A stretch of DNA of 64,000 bases, from the NCBI GenBank assembly GCA_947568835.1, contig OX387604.1, positions 12,801,076 to 12,865,075 on the forward strand, in the 5' to 3' direction. Positions 1-12,360 of the stretch are shown piece by piece. The DNA comes from Protonemura montana (taxonomy: Eukaryota > Arthropoda > Insecta > Plecoptera > Nemouridae). The notes beneath the pieces are model-generated. The model worked only from the letters and a program-made list of their open reading frames with translations. It had not been told where the DNA came from and searched no databases. Positions within the stretch are counted from its first letter, which is position 1. Every line of letters begins with the position of its first letter. The position numbers and the translations under genes are program-made.

Positions 1-420
1 CAATAGAAAAAAAAAGTATTGCATTTTAAATTCACACCAAAAACATGCTCATTCTGGAATATTTACAATTGTCAAACCACCCAACAGGCTCACAGGCGAC
101 AAGAACATGTACACCACATCGGAAATCAAATGTTAGTAGAACTAATACATATTTTCTTGTTTGAAATAAGGAAAAACAATATGTGATCGTTCGAATATCA
201 CCCATAATTCACTCTACTATGAAGCAGATCAAGCTACCAATTTGTCAAGGAAATAACATAATCATCTAAAAAAAAAAAAACACGGCCACAAAATATAAAA
301 GGTTTCCCATATGATGGGTGACGAGTGTTGAATAAAAAGCAATCCAACGCTTTGTCATCTTGGGTGGCCGCTTTGATCGGACGTCGTCTCAACGTTGCGA
401 TCATTAACACAGGACTTTAC
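1..420. other. AT-rich left edge, intron of the leftward gene
   Basis: This stretch lies downstream of the donor site of the minus-strand exon at 421-534 and is therefore probably its first intron. It is AT-rich with A runs near 5-15 and 270-281. I see no second exon with a plausible acceptor in it. Confidence 0.5.
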
Positions 421-534
421 CTGGATGAAAGAAGATGCTGCATTCACAAAATCAGCCGGACCAGCCACCAGATCCAGCGCAGCACTGTGGTCAGCATTTC
501 GCACCGTGGTCTCTTCAAGTAAAGACGCGAGCAT
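421..534 (-). CDS. First coding exon of an unidentified gene that leaves the left edge
   Basis: On the minus strand an ATG at 534 opens a 38-codon frame ending in CAG at 421, directly followed by GTAAAG, a good donor. An in-frame TAG lies nine codons before the ATG, so this is the first usable start in the frame. The peptide begins MLASLLEETTVRNADHSAAL and ends in FVNAASSFIQ; it is amphipathic, with no signal peptide. Splicing is in phase 0. The composition (GC-richer than its surroundings, few rare codons) looks coding. I do not recognise the family; the next exon lies beyond the window. The gene is head-to-head with the sclerostin-like gene. A chance frame cannot be fully excluded. Confidence 0.5.
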
Positions 535-2972
535 CGCGCATACAGTGGCTGTGTACTATCCCCATTCACATACGACGTATACCAGAAGAGAGCGAAGTCT
601 AACACAGTTTCTGTGGCGATCTGAAACGAGGTGCACGCTACGGTCCCGTACGCTCACGTTTGACAGAAGCAACTCGTGAATGATGCGACAACATCAAGCT
701 ATTATTACCGCGAACGTCGTTTGATTTGGGACTCATCGGTCATCTGTGAAAGACATCCTTGAAAGCAGGTTAGCTCAATTTTTAGATATTTGTTGCTCCA
801 CATTTTTTTGTGCCGACTGTAAATTTTGGTAGGGGTTTTGCTAGAATTAATGTAACGATTAACGATTTTATTAAAATGTATATAGATAGATAGAATAAAG
901 ATAGATTTAATGCAAATCTAATTACTTAAAATTATTATAATCAAATGTCATTAAATAAAACGTTTGTAAACACAAAAACTTGGGAAACAAGTAACAAGTT
1001 GCGATGCATAATTGTTTGGCATATTTTTTGTTTGTTTGCTATGAAAATTGCAAGTCTTTATTTCAATACTGAATTAAATACTGCATACTGAATTAGAAGA
1101 CATCGATTTATTATTATTATATTACTTGATGAGCTCATATCAATGGCTGTATCTAAATGTGATCCAAGAGCAAATAAAAAAAGACTGAAATACTGATACT
1201 GAAATACTGAATCGTGCCAGTCTAATTGGTAAAATGTTATAATGGCTCGATACACTAGCTTTCATTTGAAATTAATAAAACAATATATCAAGGTGTGCTT
1301 GCTAGGAAAATATAATAAGGCAAGTAGCAATGATTGATACTCTACTAACATGTATGTAAGGACAAGTCTACGCACTCACGTATATATTTGTCACCCAATA
1401 AGTGACAAGTATTGCTTACTGAATCTATATATCAGGGAGCATTCTTAACGATTGCTTCAATAAACGACGTATAGCTATGTATAAAAATAGTTTGGTAAAA
1501 TAAGACAACTTTCAAAAGCAGATGGATCAGTTTTATTTTACTTGGGAGTGATCATTAAATTTTGCTGCTACTTATTGAAAGTATAATGTATTCTTGAGTT
1601 ACAACTGCTGTTAGGAAATGGCAGTGTCAACTCGCGTAACTAGTTGTATCCTTTTCATTCGTCAAACGATTTAGATCGTAATTATCGATGGCCCTGCATT
1701 ATCGTGGGTAAGATATTTCAAAGTAGCAGCATAAGTGTTTGTGCTAGTGCTCTGTATCGATGGATTTATTTTTCAATTTGTGTGTTATGTTTTGAAGTTG
1801 TTTATTTAGCAAAAAAAAAGTCTAATTACATTACATTATAAATTATTGTAATTTCTAAGCTTACATTTTTACTTAAATACTAACATGGCTTTTTAATTTT
1901 CGACTAAACTTAACAAAGTCTTCCTCAAATTTTCAAATTTCAAATACGGTATTCGGTGGGCAAAATAACGATCCGAATGAGCTACCACACAATAACAACC
2001 CTTGTAGTAATTATACTATCAGGAATAATAACGCGTACAATTATTTTTGTATAATACTAAAAAAAATCTAATCTAAATACAAAAGCAGTTGATTTTAAAT
2101 TACTAAATTGGTTTTAAAAATTTTCTTGTGTAAATTATTCACGATAGCAGGCTTAAAGTACACCCCGTGTCATTTGGAATCTGTTTATAGTCATGTTTAT
2201 TAGAACCTATAGCTGGCTAATAATAACGAAACTATGCTGGCAATCCATGGTTGATGTGGTTGATGTGAAATTAGCATATTGGTTATTGGGTAAAATACTC
2301 AGCTCTAGGCTACTTAAGTGGAGTAGATGGCTTAGCTTGGTAATATCGAACTAGTCATGCTGCCGCTTGCCATGGAGGATCTGACATAGTTAACCCATAA
2401 TTAGCAAAATTATTACTTGCAATGTTGTGACTCGTGAAACCCCTCGATAATAATTTTCATACTCATCACAAGAAATTCCAAATCTTGAGTGAAAATGAGA
2501 CTTTGATTTTTTTAATCATCCTATACTCTTGATAGTTTATAGGAAGTATAACATTAGTAGGTACCGACCGGTTTCGATCAAGCAAGCCGAGTTCCTAGTA
2601 AGTCAAGCCTGACAGTTTTAGGCCTGACCACAAGAGTTATTTGACAAATAGGCATACTAAACAAGCTATTCGATAAAACAAGAATAACAAGAATGAAAGA
2701 AAATTGAACGAAAAAATAAATGATCATTTACTTTACTGACTTGAATACCATTATGATTTACTTGAGATTCTCGGTGCTTCGAAGTAAATATAAATTTGAT
2801 TACGATTACAATACCTTTTTATGGGTAAATTGTAATTACTTGCTTTTTTGTTACCATAACTTCACCCAATCACAGCTAGATAGACAATGTAATTAGAAAC
2901 TAGAATAGGAAAAAATCACAAATATTTGTTATTGTAAAATGTTTAATTTCGCCTATGTGCACTTTGTTTCAG
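535..2972. other. Intergenic region between two divergent genes
   Basis: The first ~200 bases next to the ATG at 534 are GC-richer and CpG-bearing and are probably the leader and promoter of the leftward gene. The rest is AT-rich and holds no convincing exon. The 5' untranslated exon(s) and promoter of the sclerostin-like gene must lie here or nearby, because its coding part begins with a spliced acceptor at 2971-2972; I could not place them. Confidence 0.5.
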
Positions 2973-5735
2973 AGAAAGATGTCGGCAATCGAGTTTTTCT
3001 GGCTTGCTGTCATTGTGACGACTTTCGGGTACCTAATAACCTTCGCGAAGGAAGAACCGTTTGGGAAGGCTGCTAATCTGTCGGCTGGCAGCAAGGCAGC
3101 AATAAACGAGTACCAGCAGAAAATGCTATCCTACAACAAGCTTTATGCTGAGACACACTTTCGGGGTAGATATTTCACCGCCGTTGCCTGAAACTGCTTT
3201 CCCTGCTCCCCACCAAAGCATTTCCCTGACCACGACTTGCCTGGAATTCGTTTCATATTCAGACCGCGGAAACATTGTTTTGAAATGATTCCAATATGAA
3301 CGTTTTTAAGCGACATTATACCAAGCTTCACCACTTAATATGGGCAAAGCGATAAAGAATCTTGTCTTATTAAATCATTTTCCTTTTTGTGATCGCTGTA
3401 TGAACTCTGTGACTCTGTACCATTGCCTTAAGTTTAGTTACTCGAACTCAAAAGTAAATGTCATCCCAGGCACCTCTTCTGAGATAAATTGAGCTATTTT
3501 CAAAAGTGCAAAATACAGTTAGGTACCGAAATCTTCAGAGGTCAAGCAACAGCGTCAATTCGCAAAAGAATTCGGGTCGATAGCTATACTACTAATGCAT
3601 GCAAGAGCAGTGTACTACTCCGCTCATTCACTTCGCGCGACTTTTCTTTCTTCGGACAACACTTGGAGGTTCACGGCAAGCTGACTGACATACTAAACTT
3701 TCTTTTGGCATTTAAGTAGGCATATCTTATCTTGAGATCCGAGTGAACTCTTGATTAGCAAGATTGATTGGAGCACTAACGTTCATACCACCTGCCTCCA
3801 ATACCATGGCTCGAATGCATAAGCTAGGTATCGAACCCTTAGGGGTGACTTAGGGGTAAGTGTATTATCACCTGTGGTGACAGTCAATGATATTTACTGT
3901 TCAAGGAAGGTGACTGAATGCACAAAAGTTTACCTCGGGTATTTATGTATCTCAGTCGTGAATTTAAGCGATTAGCGCAAAAGTAGTATGCATACTTTAA
4001 CGACCAGTTTTCTTGTCGCCTTTAGTTATTCACTAGGGAACAAGCAGTTTCATGTCCTCCTTAGCAAATGCAATGCGTTTCAGACCCATCATGTCGCACT
4101 TATTTAACCATATGAAACAGCACCTGCATTTAAATACAAACGGAAGAGTCTTCCTGATTCTGGCGATTTAGTAAAAAGCCAAGAAATATCGTAATCATCG
4201 TTCATAATATTTGGATTATTATTTTAATTCACACATTTCATTGTTGTCTTCCTAGTGGCAAAAGCTCATATGCTGAAAACTCACGCTTTAACCATATGTT
4301 AATGTAATATTAGGATAGTGTAGTAACTTATGGTAGTAGGTAATGTCTACTCTTTGTGACTACGAACCTATGGACAGTACCTGTAGTAGTGGTCGAAGTG
4401 CACTATAAATGACCGAGTACCTTCCAATAGGTAGTAACCAGTCGTCCATACCGCATCTAAACTGCTGGCGCAAATTCATGAACAGAAATTTCAATTATAT
4501 AAAGTGTCGTGACGAGGAGTGAAACACGAGCGTGGAAAATTCGTGAGCTTGCAATTCGCTTCTTTTTGAGTCGTTAATAAATTGACGAACTGTGAATGCT
4601 TCGTTTATATTTGACCGTTAATTTTGCATATGTACAGTTCTTATGAACACTTTGTATAATGGACAGTAAAGTTGCTTTTGATATTTAATAATATTTTAGA
4701 CGCGTGCTTTGTGCTGGTCGACCGATAAATCGATTCCAAGTGGGTTGCAAGTGCATGTGATGAACTGGATAGAAACAATGCCCTATGACTAGAATTCGCA
4801 CAAGCTGCATGTTTAATTAATTTTGTAAACATGAGTAAACTATGATCACCGACCAGAGCTACCCCTAAATCAAAAAAGCCAGTGAAATTCCACGCATCCG
4901 TTGTTAGATAATGCACCGATAAGAAAGGCAAAACCGTCACTAGATTCTTTGCGTGACTTCGACAAAACTTGGCTAAGTAAAAACAGACACATTAAATAAT
5001 GAACAAAAGAAAATGCCAGGCAGGCGTTTCAAAAAGAGCGTTTGATTAATGCAATGACACTCGTTGCACTATCATATTCTTCGCTATGAAATTGCACGCA
5101 ATGCACTTCCGCCTTAACCATTTACTTACGACGTAGGTAGTACGTATCTCGAAATTAATTACTTATTAATAAAGCAAAATCAGAAGTATAGCTTCGTAAA
5201 ACTATTCAAATAAACTTTAAGAATATTTGATTTTCAGAAAAATGTGCACGAAGCTACATTTAAGCTAAATTTGCACCATTGCATGATACTTCCTCATTGA
5301 CACTATTTTTTTTAATCCGCAGGTCACATGGGATGTACGGAACTCCGATCAAAGAGGTTCATATCAGATGGACAATGCACCTCACCGCGACCAATATTTG
5401 ACACTGTTTGCGCGGATTGGTGTTTGAAGCCGGCAATGGCAATCTTATCATCCGTGAATTCATCAACTCAGATCAATTACGCGACACAGATGCTCAACTA
5501 CGACAGCAATCACCGTCAGAACGGGATGTCCAAGAAGACTTTGATGGAGAAATGGCGATGTAACAATGGGCTCACGAAAAGACGCAAAGTAAAGCTACTT
5601 TGTCGTGATGGGTCTCGTCGAATCTATCATGTTCGCGTAGTAAGCGAATGTAATTGCTCGAAGCAACAAGATCTACCGGTGGAAAAATCAAAAAGATTAA
5701 TGCATGGTATGGAAAGAACCCAAAAACTGACATGA
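2973..5735 (+). CDS. Sclerostin/SOSTDC1-like secreted cystine-knot protein, two coding exons
   Basis: Exon A (2973-3165) follows a TTTGTTTCAG acceptor. The chosen ATG is 2979; an ATG at 2955 lies in the intron. Exon A ends in phase 1 at GGGGTAG. Exon B (5323-5735) starts after ATCCGCAG and ends in TGA. The joined frame is 199 codons; vertebrate sclerostin and SOSTDC1 are about 210 aa. Residues 1-23 form a hydrophobic signal peptide. From Cys67 the sequence is a C-terminal cystine knot: CTELRSKRFISDGQC (67-81), C92, C96, WRC (142), LLC (156), CNC (172,174). All eight sclerostin-type cysteines are there, and ISDGQCTS and the CRDGS...VVSECNC end are close to SOSTDC1 (Wise/ectodin). The family antagonises BMPs and binds LRP5/6 Wnt co-receptors outside the cell. 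The loop between C96 and C142 carries an N-glycosylation site (N108) and is little conserved. The 2.16-kb intron looks empty. Confidence 0.9.
3166..5322 (+). other. Intron of the sclerostin-like gene
   Basis: A single 2.16-kb intron with a GTAGAT donor and a T-rich CCGCAG acceptor. Both strands were read; open frames here (for example minus strand 4641-4940) have no recognisable domain or splice context. Nothing else is supported. Confidence 0.8.
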
Positions 5736-8020
5736 AGCACTTCGGTTACATCGTTATCAACGCGCACAAAGATGTGTCCACCGGAAGGTTCGCCTTATTT
5801 TAGTCAGTTGTTCCGTATAGAGGCTGGGGCTATGTTATTATAAATATTATATTTTAATAAGAAATTTGGAATTTTAATCCTGCTTTCTTTTAAAAAGATT
5901 AATTATTGGCAACCAGTGGAGTTGGCGCCTGAGTATTTCGCAATATTCAAACGCAAACGAGCCTTTAAAAGCGAGGAAAATGAGCGAATGGAAAATATTG
6001 TGGTAACCATAACATTATATCACATTTGAAGTTAAACAATATTTTTCCATAAGAGGCAATTTTGTGTTTTAAACAACCCACTCACCGACTTAGTTGAAAT
6101 CGATTATATGATACTAAAAAAAAAATCAAAATCTCATGAAAGAAAAGCTACGAATGTGCTAGATAGTCAATAATTTCCTCGAATTTCCCACCAAATTTCT
6201 AGCCCACTGTGATATCTTGTTTGCCGAAATTGGGATAGACTTTTATCTCCTCGCCCAAGTTCCATGTCTTGAGTCAACAATCGTCATTATTAATCTATAC
6301 TGTAGTAAAATCGGGACAAAACTACTTCAAACCCAACAATGGCAATTGCTAATTTATAAATATTGCTCGCTAGAAAAAAAAGAAACATAAATGTTAGTGA
6401 ATATAATCACAAATGGAATTTATTCATGCTTGTATTGACCTAGGTATTGCCAAGTGACCGTTGAATATATTTCTCATCTTACTCATTGTTTAATGAATGT
6501 TAGCATGCAATTTGCTACCTACACCAGTGAAATAAATATTTGCTAATTTAGTAGAAAGCTAAGGATATGTTGAGCAAATATTTTGGTGAGTCCCTATCCC
6601 ACTGCTCAAATACAAAATATGCTATGAAAATGATATCCAACTTAAACCCTAGCTTACCACCAACCAATTCCTAGCAGCATCATTCAAATTTGTAAGATTA
6701 TATTGATAACCAAAACTATTCCCAAAATAGTTTCACAAATTGGTTAGAAATCTCCCATAGGCTGCAAAACTTCCTTAAAAATACCTGAATATGTAATGCA
6801 TTTACTGAACCAGACACAAAGAGTAAAAAAAAGTGCACAACTTTAATGACCCATGAGCCACAATGGTATGACTTGTGGCGCAGTTGTTCTTAGTAAACGG
6901 AGGTGCGTATAGAAAAGGTTTTGCACCAATATCGGTTTTGTAAGTGAACTAAACAAAATCCACACTAAACAACTAATTTGATTATAAGTAGCTAGCAAAA
7001 ATTTCTCTGTAGAGCTTTGCAGCTCACGTAGAAAAACTAGCAAATTAAGTGAAGACTTGCTACAACTTTTGCTGCATTTGAACCTTAAAGACAGGAGTGG
7101 AGCTGCACAATTATAATAATATAATATAATATTGAATCAAAATTAGTTGCATTGATACCATTTCAGTAACTACCATAACTGCATATCCCTGAGGGGATAC
7201 AAATATAATCATATATATCGAATGAAATTCAAGAAGTGGATAAAAGAAAATGTATGTGTGCCATGAGGTGGGTAGACGAAAAATCAAATTAATTAACATT
7301 GTATCTACATCTGGAGTGAAGTTTAAATGGCAGGTTGTGATGCTGTAGAAGCAAAAGATCCCTATAGAATAATATTCTTAATGAGAGGAATACAATTAAA
7401 TAAAAAACTTACGTTCCAGTCACCGCAAGTTTTGATTTCATACTCGATGCAAACAAGGGGACAGGTATCGCAAAGAAGCAACCTTAACAACTGGTCAAAT
7501 AGACAGAAATTTCTCAATTCCTGAGTTGCATACAAAAATCATCATCACTACAGTTTCATCGGTGAGGGGGGATTGCTCCATGAACAAAAAAACTTCATCA
7601 GTGATGTTTAATTCTTCAATACAAGAATATATTTTGAGGTACACTTTTAACTCATGCCAATATGCTTTCTTATAAACAGCAAACTTCACATAACTTCAAC
7701 TAAATGACACTTTTTGTGATACAGACTTTAACCTCAGACCCATTTTGTAGCAAAGCAGGCTTTGCTACAACTTTATAGAATACATTTTACAGCTCACCCA
7801 CGTGTGCTTTCAAACAGCCTTTCAAATTTATTCAAACGCTTCAAACATCAGTAAAAAATATATTTAGGTACATCAAAATAGACTTGGTTGATCTTTCAGC
7901 CAGGCTTTTCCAAATTTTGGTTTTTCAAAATTTCCAAAAAGGAACAGGAATGTATCTGGGGTAATTGCAGGTTCGCTTTTGTCATGGCCCGTGGTGTTTG
8001 GTAATTCAGTGCTCGGCAGT
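5736..8020. other. Convergent intergenic region with both 3' UTRs
   Basis: Tail-to-tail spacer between the sclerostin-like gene (+) and ATIC (-). It must hold both 3' untranslated regions. A canonical AATAAA for ATIC is seen on the minus strand at 7827-7832. No canonical signal is evident close to the plus-strand stop. No other gene is supported. Confidence 0.6.
7827..7832 (-). terminator. Candidate ATIC polyadenylation signal
   Basis: AATAAA on the minus strand, about 190 bases past the ATIC stop codon at 8021-8023. Position and sequence fit a metazoan poly(A) signal; the cleavage site is not known. Confidence 0.45.
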
Positions 8021-11000
8021 TTAATGATGGAAGAGGCGTGTATTTGTAAACGCAAGAGCAAGTCCCAGCTGGTCGCAAGTGCGAATTATCTCCTGGTCCT
8101 GAACCGAACCTGCAGGGCTTCCGATGAACTTCACACCGCTCTAGAAAAGAATAATTTTAAATAAGAAATCATATTGGAAGATATTGACGGGACTTTAAAA
8201 ATTGGTATGCTTATCAGTACTAAAAAGTTACCATTACTGTTAAGTTGTTGGTATGCCAAAAGGCTGGATTTGAGAGTGGGGAAGTGAAAGGTAGAATGTA
8301 ATTACCGAACTTACCGGAGAGAAAAAGATGAGTTACGAGTTGGGTTGATGTTTTGGAAAATTATTTCAAAACGATTAAAAAATACTCATTCTTGGGAAAA
8401 AGACTCATTCTCTTACTGTATTTTTTTTCGAACTGTCATCAAGGCGATCACGGAAATGTCAATTCAACTCGCACTGCTCGTGAGCTACCAACTTTTCTCT
8501 TTTGTAAGATCAGTAACTCCATTTTACCTTTCTCTACCCCATAATTATTGCTGTGAAGATGTTTCTTTCTTGAGGCATCTCAATGTTTAATTTAATTTAT
8601 TCAATTCCCACTCTATTATTAGTAAAAAAATACTGGATAATACATCATAAGTAGGAACATATAGTAGAAAATTGAAATACTGGACCTAACAGTGCTGGTA
8701 CGAGATTTTAATAACTCGGCTGTTCACTTGTGTAAATGCATCAGGACTAGGAACCAAAAAATGTGAAATTTAACTGCTCTTATATCAATCCATCCTTACC
8801 ACAAAATGAACTGCCTCTGCACTTTTCCTACTACGAATAAACAATAAATAACCCACTTTGACTTACGAAATGTAAAATAGTGTTTTTTCATCATTTCTCC
8901 ACGCCCCAGCTAACTTAAACGCTGAACATTTTAACTTGGAACCACAATTACTGCAGTTTCAATGACAGCTAGTAGTGGGACAGTTCCATGATATCTCTGG
9001 TGTAGTTTGGGTCAACACTGAGAACTGTCAAGATCTGTAGCACTCTTTTTTGATATTTACGACAAAAAATCAAGCATTTACCTGGACGGCTCGGAGGATG
9101 TTGTCACTGAATGGGAAGAAAGCATCCGAACCTAAAGCTACGTTAGATGCTTTTGCCTTCCAATCAGCACGCTCTGCTGCCGATGGAATCAAGGCAATCG
9201 ATTCTGGCTTTATGTACAGGTCTGGGTTGTCTGAAACCAGTCAAAATAATGATCAGTATAATATCTTCATAAAAAAAAACCTACTTTCAATTTATGAAAA
9301 CCTACCAATCGGTCCACTGACAATCTGGTCAATGACGTTTGAGATTTCAGCTCTCTTCAAGCTATCGTGAAACTTAATCTGAAGAATGTTTGGATGTTGA
9401 CGCATCCACCTATAGTGGGAATAAAAGTCAAGTTAGTAAACAAGCCAATCCATAAGTAGAGTTATTACTTAATCAGAGTGACAAATAGTATACTTGTTGG
9501 AAAAATAAGGTTTTAACAGTTTAAGTATAGCCTGTGGGAGAAGGTACGATGGATAAATTTGTTTCCACTAGCTTATAGCAAAAAATGGATCTAGAGGGCT
9601 CTGATTTGGTATCTTCCCACACTGAATGAATAATAAACCTTCCAACCTTAAAATTGTTAATCTTTAAAATGCAAACAATAAAATAAATGCAAACAATAAA
9701 TGCAAACATTTAAAAACAATAAAATTGAAGCAAAACAAAAGAAATATAAAATTAATCTCTCATAAATCACAATATTTGTATCAGTAAATTGTACGTTATT
9801 GTGCATAATTTTCAAAATACGTTGGCAACTGCATTGTGTAATTGAAGAAAATTAAAAAGAATGTATTATACTACCACATTAAAAAATGCAATAATTGTTG
9901 TACATTTTATCATTGAAATTTTAAATCACTGTAAATAATGACTTAAAACATAAAAAAAAAAATCATCCCCCTAACAAATCTTGTAAACATGGCCTGTGAA
10001 ATAAGTTTCTTACCAGTTATCAGCTTTATCTCCCGCAATTCTGGTGCAATGAATACGGGACTGCTGTCCAGCACCAATGCCAATTGTTTGACCATCTTTA
10101 GCAAAGCAAACCGAGTTACTCTGAGTATATTTCAATGCAATAGTAGCAATCACAAGATCACGAAGTGCATCAGCTGGGAAAGTTTTGCTAAAAAAAAATG
10201 AGTACAGTTCACTAAATTAACCAAGTTTACTTCTCTTACCAGTACAGTGGCTTTCCACCCTTCGTGCAACCCCCAGCGTTGGTAATGTAGGTTTCCAAGC
10301 CACTTTCAAGATCCAGCTATTCATGTTTCATTCCATTATTCCCACACTAATGTTTAGTACAAAAGAGTTCCATGCATCCTTACTTAGCAGAGACAATGTT
10401 TTGGAAACTTTCTTGAGTAATAACAGCATCATTGCGTTTCTGTTGCAGGGTTACTCCGAACAATACCTTTTCTTCAATAACATTTGGTTCATACTCAGGA
10501 TCAATTTGAAGAACACAGTAGGCACCTCCTGTAAAATTTGTTATAAACATTTATTATCTGTACTCATTTTTAACAGATTCATGATTTTTGCAGTATTTCT
10601 TGCACAAACCTTTCTTCTTTTTTAATGTAGCAAAAGCTTCAGGAGTATAGCCAGGAGCAATAACACCATCAGAAACCTCTCGGGAGATTATTTTTGCTGT
10701 GATCTCATCACAAACATCAGACAATGCTATGAAGTCTCCAAATGAGGACATGCGATCTGCTCCTCTGGCTCTTGCGTAGGCACTGGCTAAAGGTGTAAGT
10801 TGGTCAAACAGATCGTGCACCATGCACATCTTTGCCGCATCTTCTGTCATCTTCGTAGCCACAGCTGCTCCAGCTGGACTAACATGCTTGAAAGATGTTG
10901 CAGCAGGAAGGTTAAGTGCCCGTTTCAAATCCCTCACCAGCTGCCACGCATTCAGGCCGTCACAAACGTTGATGTATCCAGGCGAACCATTCAATACTAA

Positions 11001-12172
11001 AAATGTTTAAAAGAAAAATAGGCATAGATAGGATCCAAGGTTTTAAAAAGCCAAGTAGTAACACACCATAAAAATACAAAATGCAACAATAAAAGAATAA
11101 GCAATGACCTTACAACCTACCAGTTAGAGGAAGTTTTGGTAGAGTTGTAAAGATCTGAGCAGGTTTCTGATGAGGGTTCATTCCATAGCGAAGAGCTAGA
11201 TGAGATTCTGGATTATACTGTTTGCGTAAATAGTCGGTAATGGCAAGATCATATTGAGACGTGTGAGAAAAGGCCTTCAATGCCAAAGATTGACGCGTTT
11301 GAAGAGATGTGTCAGAGTCGGGCGATCCAGATATTTCTTTGACAATCAGATCATAGTCAGCAGGATCACAAACTATCGTCACCCGAGCGTGGTTTTTGGC
11401 TGCAGCTCTTAATAGAGTGACACCTCCAATGTCTATTTGCTCCACTGCATCAGCAATAGTCACTCCTTCCTTGGAGATAGTTTCGACGAATGGGTAGAGA
11501 TTACACACAACAAACCGGATCATCCCAAAATCCATTTTAGCCATATCTTTCTGATCACCTTCTGAATGACGTGCCAAAATCCCTGTAAAATACGGTATTT
11601 GTTAAATGATCCAAGCAACCATATTATTTAATTGCAGGCTTGACCTTCTGTAACTCATTAAAATCTGGTTTTACCTGCATGCACTGCAGGATGTAGAGTT
11701 TTAACTCTTCCTCCTAACATTTCTGGAGCACCCGTCAACTCGGAGACTTCTTTGACTGTCAATCCAGCATCACGAAGAGCTTGCGCTGTTCCTCCAGAAG
11801 CTACTAGCTTTAAGCCGTGACCGCTCAAGCTTTTGGCAAGTGGAATAAGTCCCTCCTTATTTGACACACTGAACAATGCTAAAACACAAAAACATCTAAT
11901 TGAATCCTGAAGTCAGCAGCAAAAAAAGACAAGTAGGTTTTCTCAATCTGACAATTTCTTATTCAATTCGCTCTTCAAAAATCTGGCGGATAAATTACAG
12001 CATTCATCCAAGATTATTAACACACTGCTTCAAGGATAACCTAAAATCATAAAATCCTTCAAAAAATGTAACTGGGGTTAACAGGTAGGTTAGGTGAAAA
12101 ACATTTGTCAATAAAGTAGTATTAGACCGTTCAAAACATTTTTAACATACCAATATCTCCTACTTTAGCCAT
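8021..12172 (-). CDS. ATIC: Bifunctional purine biosynthesis protein ATIC (AICAR transformylase / IMP cyclohydrolase), complete, nine exons
   Basis: Cytosolic enzyme of the last two steps of de novo purine synthesis: AICAR plus 10-formyl-THF to FAICAR, then cyclisation to IMP. Coding exons: 12172-12151, 11878-11675, 11582-11121, 10996-10610, 10528-10384, 10187-10014, 9409-9306, 9230-9082, 8140-8021. All introns are GT-AG and phases agree throughout, giving 1767 nt, 588 aa (human 592). The start is the [18 protein letters not shown] frame at 12172. The N-terminal cyclohydrolase (about 1-199) has [19 protein letters not shown] with Lys67, and VVCNLYPF. The transformylase has [12 protein letters not shown] with Lys266/His267, at the same positions as the human catalytic pair, then [41 protein letters not shown] and the terminal RLFHH. 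Nothing essential is missing. GC-rich sequence just upstream is likely the promoter. Confidence 0.97.
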
Positions 12173-12360
12173 TATAGTCGTTGAGAGCACAGTACCACAT
12201 GCAGCGCAGAAAGCCGGCCTTCTGACAAACGGAACAATGGAGTCGCCCGATTGAATGGAGATTGAATGGATCAAAACCTCGCTGCGAAGCTACCGCTATG
12301 TCGCGGCGTTCTGTGAACTATGCCCTCAAACTTTACCCGCGTGAACCCTTGGGACCTCTA
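12173..12360 (-). promoter_or_regulatory. Likely ATIC leader and promoter
   Basis: The ~190 bases upstream of the ATIC ATG are clearly richer in G+C and CpG than the AT-rich DNA around them, as expected for a broadly expressed housekeeping promoter. I cannot identify a TATA box, an initiator or a transcription start with confidence. Confidence 0.4.
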
